Shown: positions 1-6,236 of the stretch, one piece after another
Numbering within the stretch: the stretch's first letter is position 1
Layout of the letters: the number at the start of each line of letters is the position of its first letter
From: an uncultured Prevotella sp.
GTDB taxonomy: Bacteria; Bacteroidota; Bacteroidia; Bacteroidales; Bacteroidaceae
Length of the DNA stretch: 15,705 nucleotides
Assembly (NCBI GenBank): GCA_900555035.1
Contig: USJX01000065.1
Span: 1-15,705 of the forward strand
Reading direction: 5' to 3'
Translations under genes and position numbers: made by a program
The notes under the pieces: model-generated
Seen by the model: only the letters and a program-made list of their open reading frames with translations
Database searches by the model: none
What the model was told of the DNA's origin: nothing

Positions 1-16
1 TCAAGCTCTTTACTGC

Positions 17-40
17 AATTGAGATTGCCATTGAGATTGC
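17..40. repeat. 12-bp direct repeat, two copies, in the window-edge spacer
   Basis: Two adjacent 12-bp units (aattgagattgc, then cattgagattgc) differ only in the first base. They lie downstream of the DUF6249-like gene. I see no gene in positions 1-118; one + frame is open from base 1 to a stop near position 60, so the tail of a gene starting outside the window cannot be excluded. Confidence 0.6.
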
Positions 41-85
41 TTGCGGATTTTAGGATTAACTAATAATTTATCTTTCTTTGATTCT

Positions 86-136
86 TTATACCGGAGTGCC
101 GTTTACGCCGGAATACCGTTATACCGGTGTGCCGTT
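86..136 (-). repeat. 33-bp in-frame echo of the gene's last codons and stop
   Basis: On the minus strand the last codons of the DUF6249-like gene (N-G-T-P-V-stop, bases 136-119) recur 33 bases downstream (bases 103-86) with 17 of 18 bases identical, including a second TAA. The spacing is 11 codons, so readthrough of the first stop would add R-Y-S-G-V-N-G-T-P-V and then terminate. Confidence 0.75.
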
Positions 137-784
137 ATACCCCGTGCCCTGATTGCCATGGCGATTCTTCCACCAGTCTCTGATGGCAGGAAGCAAACCT
201 ATCAGGGTCTGGCCCGAGCCATAGAAAACAATCAAGGCGCCGATGCCGGCAAGGAAATCTACATCCCACCACGAGAACATGGCACACAAGCCGGCTCCCA
301 GGAATGCATTCCGCAAGCCCCGTTTTACCAGATACTCATCGCTCTGCTTGTCTATCGGACGGTCGCACTCCGGCACATTGATGCCCTTCTCCATCGCCAT
401 CTCTGCCAGTTTCATCCGGTCGTTATGGCGGCGAACCAGGTATCTGATGAGCAGGACGAAGATGATTAGGGGAGCCAGGACAAACAGCAAGCCGAAGATG
501 ACGCAGAAGATGACCATGGCACTGAGCATGCCGCTGCCGAACACCGAACCGATGAAATCGAAGGGGTCATCGTAATTTCCAAGGCTATACTTGGAATGAT
601 AAGCACGGGTATCATCGTTGTTGAAATCATCATAGCTGGCCGTATCCGTACTGGTGGTATCGGAATAGGCCTCCACCTGCTGCGTAGCAGGCTGATAACG
701 ATGTTTCGGAGCAGAAGACGCCCAAGACACCTGCGTAACTCCCATGCTCATGACGAGCGCCCATGCTAATATTGCTTTCTTCAT
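119..784 (-). CDS. DUF6249-like membrane protein
   Basis: No biochemical function is known to me. The protein (221 aa from the chosen start) has a cleavable-looking signal peptide (MKKAILAWALVMSMG, likely cut near S-W-A), then a Ser/Thr/Asp/Tyr-rich stretch of about 45 residues. A strong membrane segment follows around residues 85-112, then a basic stretch (R-Y-L-V-R-R-H-N-D-R-M-K-L-A-E-M-A-M-E-K-G) typical of DUF6249 proteins in Bacteroidetes, and two C-terminal hydrophobic segments. The family call is from pattern memory, not a search. An ATG four codons upstream (base 796) is possible; I prefer 784 because it begins a canonical signal peptide. It ends in TAA. It is divergent from the rRNA methyltransferase gene, with overlapping promoters between them. 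Confidence 0.7.
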   Translation of the reverse strand: MKKAILAWALVMSMGVTQVSWASSAPKHRYQPATQQVEAYSDTTSTDTASYDDFNNDDTRAYHSKYSLGNYDDPFDFIGSVFGSGMLSAMVIFCVIFGLLFVLAPLIIFVLLIRYLVRRHNDRMKLAEMAMEKGINVPECDRPIDKQSDEYLVKRGLRNAFLGAGLCAMFSWWDVDFLAGIGALIVFYGSGQTLIGLLPAIRDWWKNRHGNQGTGYNGTPV

Positions 785-861
785 ATCTATCAACATTTTT
801 AAAGTTTTACCTTATTTTTTATTAATTTTCCTATGTCTTAGACGCATCTCTGCCGAATTTA

Positions 862-893
862 GTTGCAAAGAAACGAAAATTTTCTTATTTTTG
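862..893 (+). promoter_or_regulatory. Bacteroidetes-type promoter for the rsmF-folA unit
   Basis: GTTG (862-865), a 20-base spacer, and TATTTTTG (886-893) match the -33/-7 pattern known for the Bacteroidetes primary sigma factor (TTTG / TAnnTTTG). Predicted transcription start is near 900, giving a leader of about 75 nt before ATG 977. A second -7-like box (TACTTTTG, 908-915) has no -33 partner at the right distance. Confidence 0.6.
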
Positions 894-897
894 CAAA
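866..897 (-). promoter_or_regulatory. Divergent promoter for the DUF6249-like gene
   Basis: Read on the minus strand: TTTG (897-894), 20-base spacer, TTTCTTTG (873-866). The -33 box is perfect and the -7 box has one mismatch to TAnnTTTG. It overlaps the + strand promoter almost completely, so the two probably cannot be occupied together. Confidence 0.45.
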
Positions 898-976
898 CGA
901 ATAGAGATACTTTTGCCTATTTAATGGCTTATTTATACTCTTGACATAGATATTTACACATTATTATACATAATAA

Positions 977-2410
977 ATGGCTAAGATTTTACCAGAAGAT
1001 TTCAGAAAATATACCCTTGAGCTGATGGGCAAAGAACTGTACCAGCAGCTGGAACTGGGAATTACAGAGGGCGAAACGCCTACCAGCATCCGACTCAATC
1101 CTTTTAAATGCAAAGAGGGAGAGCTGAAAGTGATGGGCGAACCTATTCCCTGGTGCCCTGCTACGGGCAGATATTTATCGGCACGGCCCAACTTTACCTT
1201 CGACCCATGGCTCCATGCCGGAAAGTATTACGTGCAGGAAGCCTCATCCATGTTTGTAGATCTGGTGATTCGCCAACTGGTTCACGAGCCCGTGATGATG
1301 CTCGACCTCTGTGCGGCTCCGGGCGGCAAATCCACTGCCGTACGTGCTGCGCTGCCAGAAGGAAGTCTGCTTTTCAGCAACGAACCGATGCGCACCCGCT
1401 CGCAGATTCTAGCCGAGAACATCCAGAAATTCGGTCATCCGGATATGATTGTGACCAACAACTATCCGCGTGACTACAGGAAATCGAAGCTGAAGTTTGA
1501 CGTGATTCTTACCGATGTGCCTTGCTCGGGCGAAGGCATGTTCCGCAAGGACGATGGAGCCATAGCTGAATGGAGCCTGCAGAATGTGGAAAACTGCTGG
1601 CAACTGCAGCGGGAAATTGTGAGCGACATCTGGAACTGTCTGAAACCGGGCGGTATCCTCATCTACTCCACCTGCACCTTCAACGCCCATGAAGACGAGG
1701 AGAACATTGCCTGGATCTGCGAGGAACTGGGTGCCGAACCTATCGCATTAACGGGCATCGAGGATGCCTGGAACATCACGGGCAATCTCATCGGTACGGA
1801 TATCCCCGTCTATCGCTTCCTCCCCGGCAAGACCCGAGGCGAAGGCATCTTCCTCGCCGTGCTCAGAAAAGAGGGAGAGCCGGAAACGGAGAAAGATGAT
1901 AATAAGAAGAAGAAAGACAAGAGCAAGGATAAAGGAAAGAACAGAGGAAACAAGGGAAAGACACCGCAGATTCCAACAGACTGGCTAAAGCTATCGGACT
2001 ATGAAACGATAGCCGAAGATGATAACTTCTATGCCATTCCCAACCGCTGGAAAGCCATCTACGAGGATGCAGTCAGGAATCTGAAGGTAATTCATGCAGG
2101 CATCAAACTGGGCACGAGCAAGGGGAAAGACATCATTCCAGACCAGAGTCTGGCGCTCTCCGTGATGCTCAACCAAAAGGCTTTTCCGCAAGTTGAACTC
2201 TCTTACGAAGATGCCATCCGCTTTCTGCGCAAGGAGGCTGTGAACCTGCCTGCAGAAACGCCTAAGGGCTACGTGCTGGTCACCTATCAGGGAGTGCCAC
2301 TAGGATGGGAAAAGAATATCGGCAACCGTGCTAACAACCTCTATCCGCAAGAGTGGAAAATCAAGAGCACCCACGTGCCGGAGAAACCATTAATAGTTTA
2401 TAATTTATAG
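977..2410 (+). CDS. rsmF: 16S rRNA m5C methyltransferase, RsmF/NOL1-NOP2-Sun family
   Basis: A SAM-dependent cytosine-C5 methyltransferase acting on rRNA; E. coli RsmF makes m5C1407 in 16S rRNA, and the same target is inferred here. In the 477-aa protein the SAM loop D-L-C-A-A-P-G-G-K-S-T lies at 110-120, the P-C-S-G motif at 182-185 (Cys183), and the catalytic S-T-C-T-F motif at 231-235 (Cys233), so both NSUN cysteines are present. A Lys/Asp-rich low-complexity linker (about 305-330) joins the catalytic domain to a C-terminal RsmF/PUA-like RNA-binding region (about 385-470). The gene ends in TAG inside a 7-bp repeat tract; the next in-frame stop (TAA) is six codons on. folA follows after 44 bases, probably in one transcript. 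Confidence 0.92.
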   Translation: MAKILPEDFRKYTLELMGKELYQQLELGITEGETPTSIRLNPFKCKEGELKVMGEPIPWCPATGRYLSARPNFTFDPWLHAGKYYVQEASSMFVDLVIRQLVHEPVMMLDLCAAPGGKSTAVRAALPEGSLLFSNEPMRTRSQILAENIQKFGHPDMIVTNNYPRDYRKSKLKFDVILTDVPCSGEGMFRKDDGAIAEWSLQNVENCWQLQREIVSDIWNCLKPGGILIYSTCTFNAHEDEENIAWICEELGAEPIALTGIEDAWNITGNLIGTDIPVYRFLPGKTRGEGIFLAVLRKEGEPETEKDDNKKKKDKSKDKGKNRGNKGKTPQIPTDWLKLSDYETIAEDDNFYAIPNRWKAIYEDAVRNLKVIHAGIKLGTSKGKDIIPDQSLALSVMLNQKAFPQVELSYEDAIRFLRKEAVNLPAETPKGYVLVTYQGVPLGWEKNIGNRANNLYPQEWKIKSTHVPEKPLIVYNL

Positions 2411-2448
2411 TTTATAATTATACATTAAACATTATACATTATACATTT
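2393..2448 (+). repeat. 7-bp-period AT-rich repeat across the rsmF stop and folA leader
   Basis: Eight consecutive heptads: ATAGTTT, ATAATTT, ATAGTTT, ATAATTA, TACATTA, AACATTA, TACATTA, TACATTT. The first two encode the last residues of RsmF, the TAG stop (2408-2410) is inside the third, and the last ends six bases before the folA ATG. Confidence 0.85.
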
Positions 2449-2454
2449 AAAAAA

Positions 2455-2982
2455 ATGCTTAGCATCATCGCCTGCATATCCCAAACAAATAGAGCAATCG
2501 GCTATCAGAACCGATTGCTCTATCATATTAAATGCGATTTAACCCGCTTCCGTGAACTGACCACGGGACATGCTATCATCATGGGGCGCAAGACCTATGA
2601 GTCGCTGCCCCATGGTGCCCTGCCCCATCGCCGGAATATCGTTGTTTCACACAATCTGAAAGAGTTGGAAGGCTGCGAAGTATATCCTAGCCTGAAAGAG
2701 GCGGTAGAGGCTGCAGGAAAACCGGCAGATACTGCAGAAAAGCCGGCAGCTGCTCCTTGCCCTATCAGCAACGAAGAGATTTTCATTATCGGCGGCGAAA
2801 GCATCTACCGCCAGATTCTGCCCGAAGCCCATAAGCTTTATCTCACCGTGGTGGATGACACCCCGCAACAGGCCGATGCCTTCTTCCCGGAAATCAATGC
2901 GGAAGAATGGGAACTGATAGAAAAAGAAATGAGGAATGAAAACGACGTATCGTTCTCATTCCTCACATATCTTAAAAAATAA
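2455..2982 (+). CDS. folA: Dihydrofolate reductase
   Basis: Reduces dihydrofolate to tetrahydrofolate with NADPH in the cytoplasm. The 175-aa protein carries the N-terminal A-I-G-Y-Q-N-R-L-L-Y-H segment, the substrate-binding acidic residue Asp28 (K-C-D-L), the NADPH motif I-I-M-G-R-K-T-Y-E-S-L-P (41-52) and F-I-I-G-G-E-S-I-Y (110-118). The usual Trp after Leu-Pro is Tyr23, which I recall as common in Bacteroidetes enzymes. It is longer than the 159-aa E. coli enzyme largely because of an Ala/Pro/Lys-rich insert (about 86-105), partly a 21-bp duplication. It follows rsmF by 44 bases. Its TAA abuts, without a gap, the stop of the convergent Lrp gene, and its last codons contain that gene's terminator hairpin. 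Confidence 0.94.
   Translation: MLSIIACISQTNRAIGYQNRLLYHIKCDLTRFRELTTGHAIIMGRKTYESLPHGALPHRRNIVVSHNLKELEGCEVYPSLKEAVEAAGKPADTAEKPAAAPCPISNEEIFIIGGESIYRQILPEAHKLYLTVVDDTPQQADAFFPEINAEEWELIEKEMRNENDVSFSFLTYLKK
2710..2749 (+). repeat. 21-bp in-frame duplication inside folA
   Basis: gctgcaggaaaaccggcag (2710-2728) recurs as actgcagaaaagccggcag (2731-2749), 21 bases later with three mismatches. It adds seven codons to a surface-type Ala/Lys/Pro loop before the I-I-G-G motif. Confidence 0.7.
2921..2964 (-). terminator. Intrinsic terminator of the Lrp gene, inside folA
   Basis: A 15-bp stem with one mismatch (2931-2945 pairs with 2950-2964) and a CGTA loop. On the minus strand it is followed by ATTTCTTTTT (2930-2921). 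It starts 18 bases after the Lrp stop codon. The plus-strand flank is not T-rich, so it is oriented for the minus strand. Confidence 0.75.
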
Positions 2983-3501
2983 TTACTCTGCAGATTCCTC
3001 AACCTCTTCCTCAACATCATCATCAGTAGCCATTGTCTTGAGATCCTTCATAGACAACTGGCGGCTGATAGCTGCATTGAAAGAGATGATAGTCTCGCTG
3101 CGAGACAAGCCCAGAGGCTGCAACTTATCGTGGATAATCTCCAGAAGATGATGGTTGTTGATGGCGTAAATCTTGATGAACATATCAAAGCCACCTGTCG
3201 TATAATGACACTCCACAACCTCAGGAATCTTCTTCAATTCCTCCACTACGTGGTCGAAATTCTCTGGTTCCTTCAAGAACAAACCCATGTAGGCGCAGGT
3301 CTCATAACCAATCTTTTCCGGATCGATGATAAACTGTGAACCCTTGATAATGCCTAGGTTTGATAATTTTGCTACACGCTGATGAATTGCTGCACCGCTC
3401 ACATTGCAAGCGCGTGCTACTTCCAAGAATGGAATACGGGCATCCTGAGAAATCAGCTTCAGAATATGCCTATCTAATGAATCTAATACTTGTTTTGCCA
3501 T
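2983..3501 (-). CDS. Lrp/AsnC family transcriptional regulator
   Basis: A 172-aa DNA-binding regulator. Residues about 4-60 form the AsnC-type helix-turn-helix (V-L-D-S-L-D-R-H-I-L-K-L-I opening, then C-N-V-S-G-A-A-I-H-Q-R-V-A-K-L). Residues about 68-150 form the ligand-binding/oligomerisation domain, with G-F-D-M-F-I-K-I-Y as its usual core. The C-terminus is a short acidic tail (D-D-D-V-E-E-E-V-E-E-S-A-E). Such proteins usually sense amino acids; the ligand and targets here are unknown. I chose ATG 3501 (M-A-K-Q-V-L-D); an in-frame extension to 3534 would overlap the -7 box of its own promoter. It stands alone, convergent with folA. Confidence 0.9.
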   Translation of the reverse strand: MAKQVLDSLDRHILKLISQDARIPFLEVARACNVSGAAIHQRVAKLSNLGIIKGSQFIIDPEKIGYETCAYMGLFLKEPENFDHVVEELKKIPEVVECHYTTGGFDMFIKIYAINNHHLLEIIHDKLQPLGLSRSETIISFNAAISRQLSMKDLKTMATDDDVEEEVEESAE

Positions 3502-3522
3502 TTCAATATTGTTATTTGGCTG

Positions 3523-3554
3523 CAAAGTTAGCACATTTTTTTAAGAAATGCAAC
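3523..3554 (-). promoter_or_regulatory. Promoter of the Lrp-family gene
   Basis: Read on the minus strand: GTTG (3554-3551), 20-base spacer, TAACTTTG (3530-3523). The -7 box fits TAnnTTTG exactly. The predicted start near 3516 leaves a leader of about 15 nt before ATG 3501. Confidence 0.65.
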
Positions 3555-3606
3555 TTTTTGAAAGAAAAAGAATTCAATTTAATATATTTTTTCCTTTTAG
3601 ACCATA

Positions 3607-4071
3607 TTATTGGCCATTTTCTACTGCCGAATAACTAATTTTAAGGGCTTTTGCCTGTCGCAAAGCCTGCTTTACATCGGTAATCACACCCATCTTTGTA
3701 TCCTTGTCGGCCTTGATGGAAACCGTCATCAGCTTCTGGTCTTCGGGCGACATGCGCTTCTTCTCGGCACTCATGTAGTCCATCACCTCGGGAGCCGTGG
3801 CAAACTTATCGTTCAACTGTATCTGCGTGCCCGTGCCCACCTTGGCCTGCTGGTCCTTGGTTGGCTTACCGATATAGATATGGCTCACCGCCGACTTCTT
3901 GGTCAGTCGGGTGAGATGCTTTCCCTCGGGTATGCGGCATTCCACCTTCAGGGTAACCTGCCTCATGTGGGTAACTATCATAAAGAAGAAGAGCACGGAG
4001 AAAATCAAATCTGGCAGGGATGAAGTGTTCAAGCCCGGCACCTCGTGCGATTTCTTACGGAAATTCATCAT
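3607..4071 (-). CDS. exbD: ExbD/TolR-family energiser protein, second copy
   Basis: An inner-membrane component of the TonB energising complex, anchored by one N-terminal helix with a periplasmic domain. The 154-aa protein has the family opening (R-K-K-S-H-E-V-P-G-L-N-T-S-S-L-P-D-L) with the proton-pathway Asp at residue 21, directly before the membrane helix (about 22-35). The periplasmic part contains V-S-I-K-A-D-K-D-T-K-M-G and ends in the usual alpha/beta module. Its ATG overlaps the upstream exbD stop as ATGA (4071-4068), indicating translational coupling and supporting this start; a second ATG follows immediately. It is the last gene of the block, and I see no hairpin with a T-run downstream. 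Confidence 0.9.
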   Translation of the reverse strand: MMNFRKKSHEVPGLNTSSLPDLIFSVLFFFMIVTHMRQVTLKVECRIPEGKHLTRLTKKSAVSHIYIGKPTKDQQAKVGTGTQIQLNDKFATAPEVMDYMSAEKKRMSPEDQKLMTVSIKADKDTKMGVITDVKQALRQAKALKISYSAVENGQ

Positions 4072-4691
4072 GGCTTGCCTCCTTTCTGTTCTGTCTTCGC
4101 TTCAGCCTCCCCCATCTTCGCCTCATCGCCCTTTTTCTCCTCGGCATTGGCATCAATGCGCTTGTCTGAATAGGTTGTGGCGTTGGCATACGATTCCGTG
4201 ATGCGCTGCGGACAGAGTTTTCTCACCTCCTCCTTCTGGTCATTGCCCAGTTGGGCATAATTCATGTGATATTTCTTCTGCGAAGTCTCGTTTCTCAGTT
4301 GGCTGTAGGCCTCCATCAGTTGGTTCTGCATCTGGAAATAGAGATTATAGTCTGCATCCCTATCGCTTTCCACGGAAATCAGATGTTTCTTGCCCAGACG
4401 ATGAACCAGGCGGATGACCTCATCCTTCAGTTGGGCAACCTTCATGGGGCGGTCGTTAACGAGCAGGGTATCTCCAGCCGTGAGACGGATAGCCAGCAGG
4501 TTCTCCTTATCCACCACCGATTCCTGTCGCTCCTTGTTCTGAGGTTCAGGCGAAGGAAGCTGGCGCAGCAATCCCTTATCCACATCCATCGATGTGGTGA
4601 CAAGGAAGAATATCAGCAGCATGAACGAAATGTCGGCTGTTGAGGTGGTATTCAATCCCGGGGTTTCGTGACTTTTCCTTCTAATCAGCAT
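4068..4691 (-). CDS. exbD: ExbD/TolR-family energiser protein, first copy, long C-terminal tail
   Basis: First of two consecutive ExbD paralogues. The 207-aa protein begins R-R-K-S-H-E-T-P-G-L-N-T-T-S-T-A-D-I, with the conserved Asp at residue 20 and a membrane helix at about 21-35. A periplasmic domain follows, including L-L-V-N-D-R-P-M and I-S-V-E-S-D-R-D-A-D-Y. It is much longer than typical ExbD (about 140 aa): the last 50-60 residues are a Lys/Glu/Ala-rich, probably disordered tail. It ends in TGA, the only gene here to do so, overlapping the next exbD start. The two copies differ enough to suggest distinct roles in one complex. Confidence 0.9.
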   Translation of the reverse strand: MLIRRKSHETPGLNTTSTADISFMLLIFFLVTTSMDVDKGLLRQLPSPEPQNKERQESVVDKENLLAIRLTAGDTLLVNDRPMKVAQLKDEVIRLVHRLGKKHLISVESDRDADYNLYFQMQNQLMEAYSQLRNETSQKKYHMNYAQLGNDQKEEVRKLCPQRITESYANATTYSDKRIDANAEEKKGDEAKMGEAEAKTEQKGGKP

Positions 4692-4700
4692 TTTCTTGAA

Positions 4701-5225
4701 TTATTTTTTCTTACGAATATAACGGGTGGCACCAAAGCAGACGGTGCCGATGCCTGCCACCAGCATCAGGAGCGAAGTGATGACAAACATATCTGAAAGC
4801 TTCAACCATATCCAGTCGGCATAGTTCTCTCCGTTGATGAGCATCGGTTCGGAACTGCCCAAGAGGAAGGAAAGCACCAGGATGGCGAGTGTGCCAAGCC
4901 AGGTGATGCGGAAGATGCGGCGCACAGGCACCCCATTTACCACTGCCTCCGACTTAGCGCCGCGATAATCCCTGATCATCGAATAGACGGCCAAGCCCAC
5001 GCCACCTATCAGGAAGAGCCACATCAGGACGATGAGCACATCCGTAAAGAGAGGCGCATTGAAGTCGGGGTTCTCCTCGAAAGGCATATCGTAGCCCACC
5101 AGGAAGAACAGACCGAACACCAGCACCGCCAGACCTATCAGGATGAAGAACACCTGCTGCGATATCTGCTCGGCAGACTTATGCTTCGCCATTAATTTCG
5201 ACTTTGAAAATTGAAATTTACCCAT
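4701..5225 (-). CDS. Uncharacterised four-TM protein between exbB and exbD
   Basis: I do not recognise a named family. The 174-aa protein has a basic N-terminus (M-G-K-F-Q-F-S-K-S-K), four hydrophobic segments at about 25-45, 61-83, 108-124 and 144-165, a periplasm-sized loop with acidic and aromatic residues (about 46-60), and a basic C-terminus (R-Y-I-R-K-K-K). It lies 44 bases after exbB and 9 bases before exbD, all on one strand. I infer it is an accessory inner-membrane partner of this ExbB/ExbD complex. An internal Met at residue 12 is an alternative start. It ends in TAA. Confidence 0.8.
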   Translation of the reverse strand: MGKFQFSKSKLMAKHKSAEQISQQVFFILIGLAVLVFGLFFLVGYDMPFEENPDFNAPLFTDVLIVLMWLFLIGGVGLAVYSMIRDYRGAKSEAVVNGVPVRRIFRITWLGTLAILVLSFLLGSSEPMLINGENYADWIWLKLSDMFVITSLLMLVAGIGTVCFGATRYIRKKK

Positions 5226-5250
5226 TTCTCTCTTCGTTTATTTGCTCGTT

Positions 5251-5290
5251 TATTTGCTCTTGGCAATCATTATTTGCTCTTGGCAATAAT
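5251..5290 (-). repeat. 20-bp tandem duplication of the exbB tail and stop
   Basis: Two adjacent 20-bp units (5271-5290 and 5251-5270) differ at one base; a third partial copy (GAGCAAATAA) follows. The first unit encodes the ExbB C-terminus (I-I-A-K-S-K). Because 20 is not a multiple of 3, the second copy sits in another frame, where an ATG overlapping the exbB stop (TAATG) opens a six-codon mini-ORF, M-I-A-K-S-K-stop. Confidence 0.8.
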
Positions 5291-5989
5291 ATCCATTAAC
5301 GTTACAGCCGATTCCTCCATCTGGCTGGTAAGATGCTCCACCTTCGAGAGGATGTAGTTATAGAACACCTGCAGAATCAGCGCCACGATGATACCGAAGA
5401 TGGTGGTGATGAGCGCCACCTTCATACCCGAAGCCACGATGGTAGGACTGATATCGCCTGCCTGCTGAATCTGGTCGAATGCCATCACCATACCGATTAC
5501 CGTGCCCAGGAATCCGAGCGATGGTGCCATGGCGATGAAGAGCTTAATCCAGGAGCAGCCTTTTTCGAGGTTAGCCGCCTGCACCGTGCCATAACCGCTG
5601 ATAGAGCGCTCGATGTCGTCGAGGCTCTCGCTGATGTGCATCAGTCCCTGGTAGCAGATAGAAGCCACGGGGCCGCGGGTGTTTCGGCAGAGGTCCTTCG
5701 CCCCCTCCACATCACCAGCCATCATCTTCTGGTCGATATCCGCCATGAGTTTCTTGGCATTGATTTCAGAAAGACTAAGATAGATGATTCTTTCGATGCA
5801 GAACGCCAGACCCACGATAAGGGCGATGGCAACGAGCGACATAAAGCCGGCATTACCCTCGATAAACTTCGTCTTAAGAGCCTGATGAAATCCCATGTTC
5901 TCCTCCTGTGCCATCATTGGCAGGGAACACATGCTAGTGAAAATGAATATTGCGAAACGCGCAATAGCTGTATTTTTCTTCATAATCAT
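5270..5989 (-). CDS. exbB: ExbB/TolQ/MotA-family proton channel protein
   Basis: Forms the inner-membrane proton channel that, with ExbD, drives TonB. The 239-aa protein has a signal-like N-terminal hydrophobic segment (8-27), then membrane helices at about 48-72, 150-172 and 188-212. The family hallmark G-F-L-G-T-V-I-G-M-V-M-A-F spans 159-171, preceded by the usual A-M-A-P-S-L. An AAGG five bases before ATG 5989 supports that start, although M-K-K at 5983 is also possible and Shine-Dalgarno use is weak in this phylum. It begins only about 25 bases after tRNA-Ser on the same strand, leaving no room for its own promoter outside the tRNA gene, so it is probably expressed from the tRNA promoter. 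Confidence 0.92.
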   Translation of the reverse strand: MIMKKNTAIARFAIFIFTSMCSLPMMAQEENMGFHQALKTKFIEGNAGFMSLVAIALIVGLAFCIERIIYLSLSEINAKKLMADIDQKMMAGDVEGAKDLCRNTRGPVASICYQGLMHISESLDDIERSISGYGTVQAANLEKGCSWIKLFIAMAPSLGFLGTVIGMVMAFDQIQQAGDISPTIVASGMKVALITTIFGIIVALILQVFYNYILSKVEHLTSQMEESAVTLMDIIAKSK

Positions 5990-6013
5990 ATATACCTTAT
6001 TATATATATAAAG

Positions 6014-6101
6014 CGGAAAGAGGGGGATTCGAACCCCCGATTCCCTTTAGGGGAATACACGCTTTCCAGGCGTGCCTCTTCAGCCACTCGAGCACCTTTC
6101 C
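6014..6101 (-). tRNA. tRNA-Ser, anticodon GGA
   Basis: Read on the minus strand, the 88-nt gene begins GGAAAGG, which pairs with TCTTTCC before discriminator G. The anticodon arm CACGC-CTGGAAA-GCGTG places GGA at 6067-6065 (reads UCC/UCU). A long variable arm (T-TCCCC-TAAA-GGGAA) follows, as expected for class II tRNA-Ser, and then a T arm with GGTTCGAATCC. The 3' CCA is not encoded. Confidence 0.97.
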
Positions 6102-6114
6102 GTGTTTCGGATTG

Positions 6115-6146
6115 CAAAATTATCACTTTTTATTCGAAACACCACA
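6115..6146 (-). promoter_or_regulatory. Promoter for tRNA-Ser and probably the exbB block
   Basis: On the minus strand: TGTG (6146-6143), 20-base spacer, TAATTTTG (6122-6115). The -7 box matches TAnnTTTG and the -33 box has one mismatch to TTTG. A start near 6108 gives a very short leader before the tRNA. Confidence 0.5.
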
Positions 6147-6180
6147 TATTTGCTTTCTTTTTACGTTTCTTTAACGAAAA

Positions 6181-6223
6181 AGCAAAAAGAAGAGGGTGTG
6201 TCAAAAGTACAAGACACACCCTC
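6181..6223 (-). terminator. Intrinsic terminator after the GH84 gene
   Basis: A perfect 11-bp stem (6223-6213 GAGGGTGTGTC pairs with 6202-6192) with a 10-base loop is followed on the minus strand by TTCTTTTTGC and more T. It lies 13 bases after the GH84 terminal TAG and separates that transcript from tRNA-Ser. Confidence 0.85.
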
Positions 6224-6236
6224 AATCATTTAAATT

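Noticed and set aside
908..915. Second promoter -7 box (TACTTTTG) for rsmF
   Set aside because: The motif is good, but the nearest TTTG is 14 bases upstream rather than 19-21.
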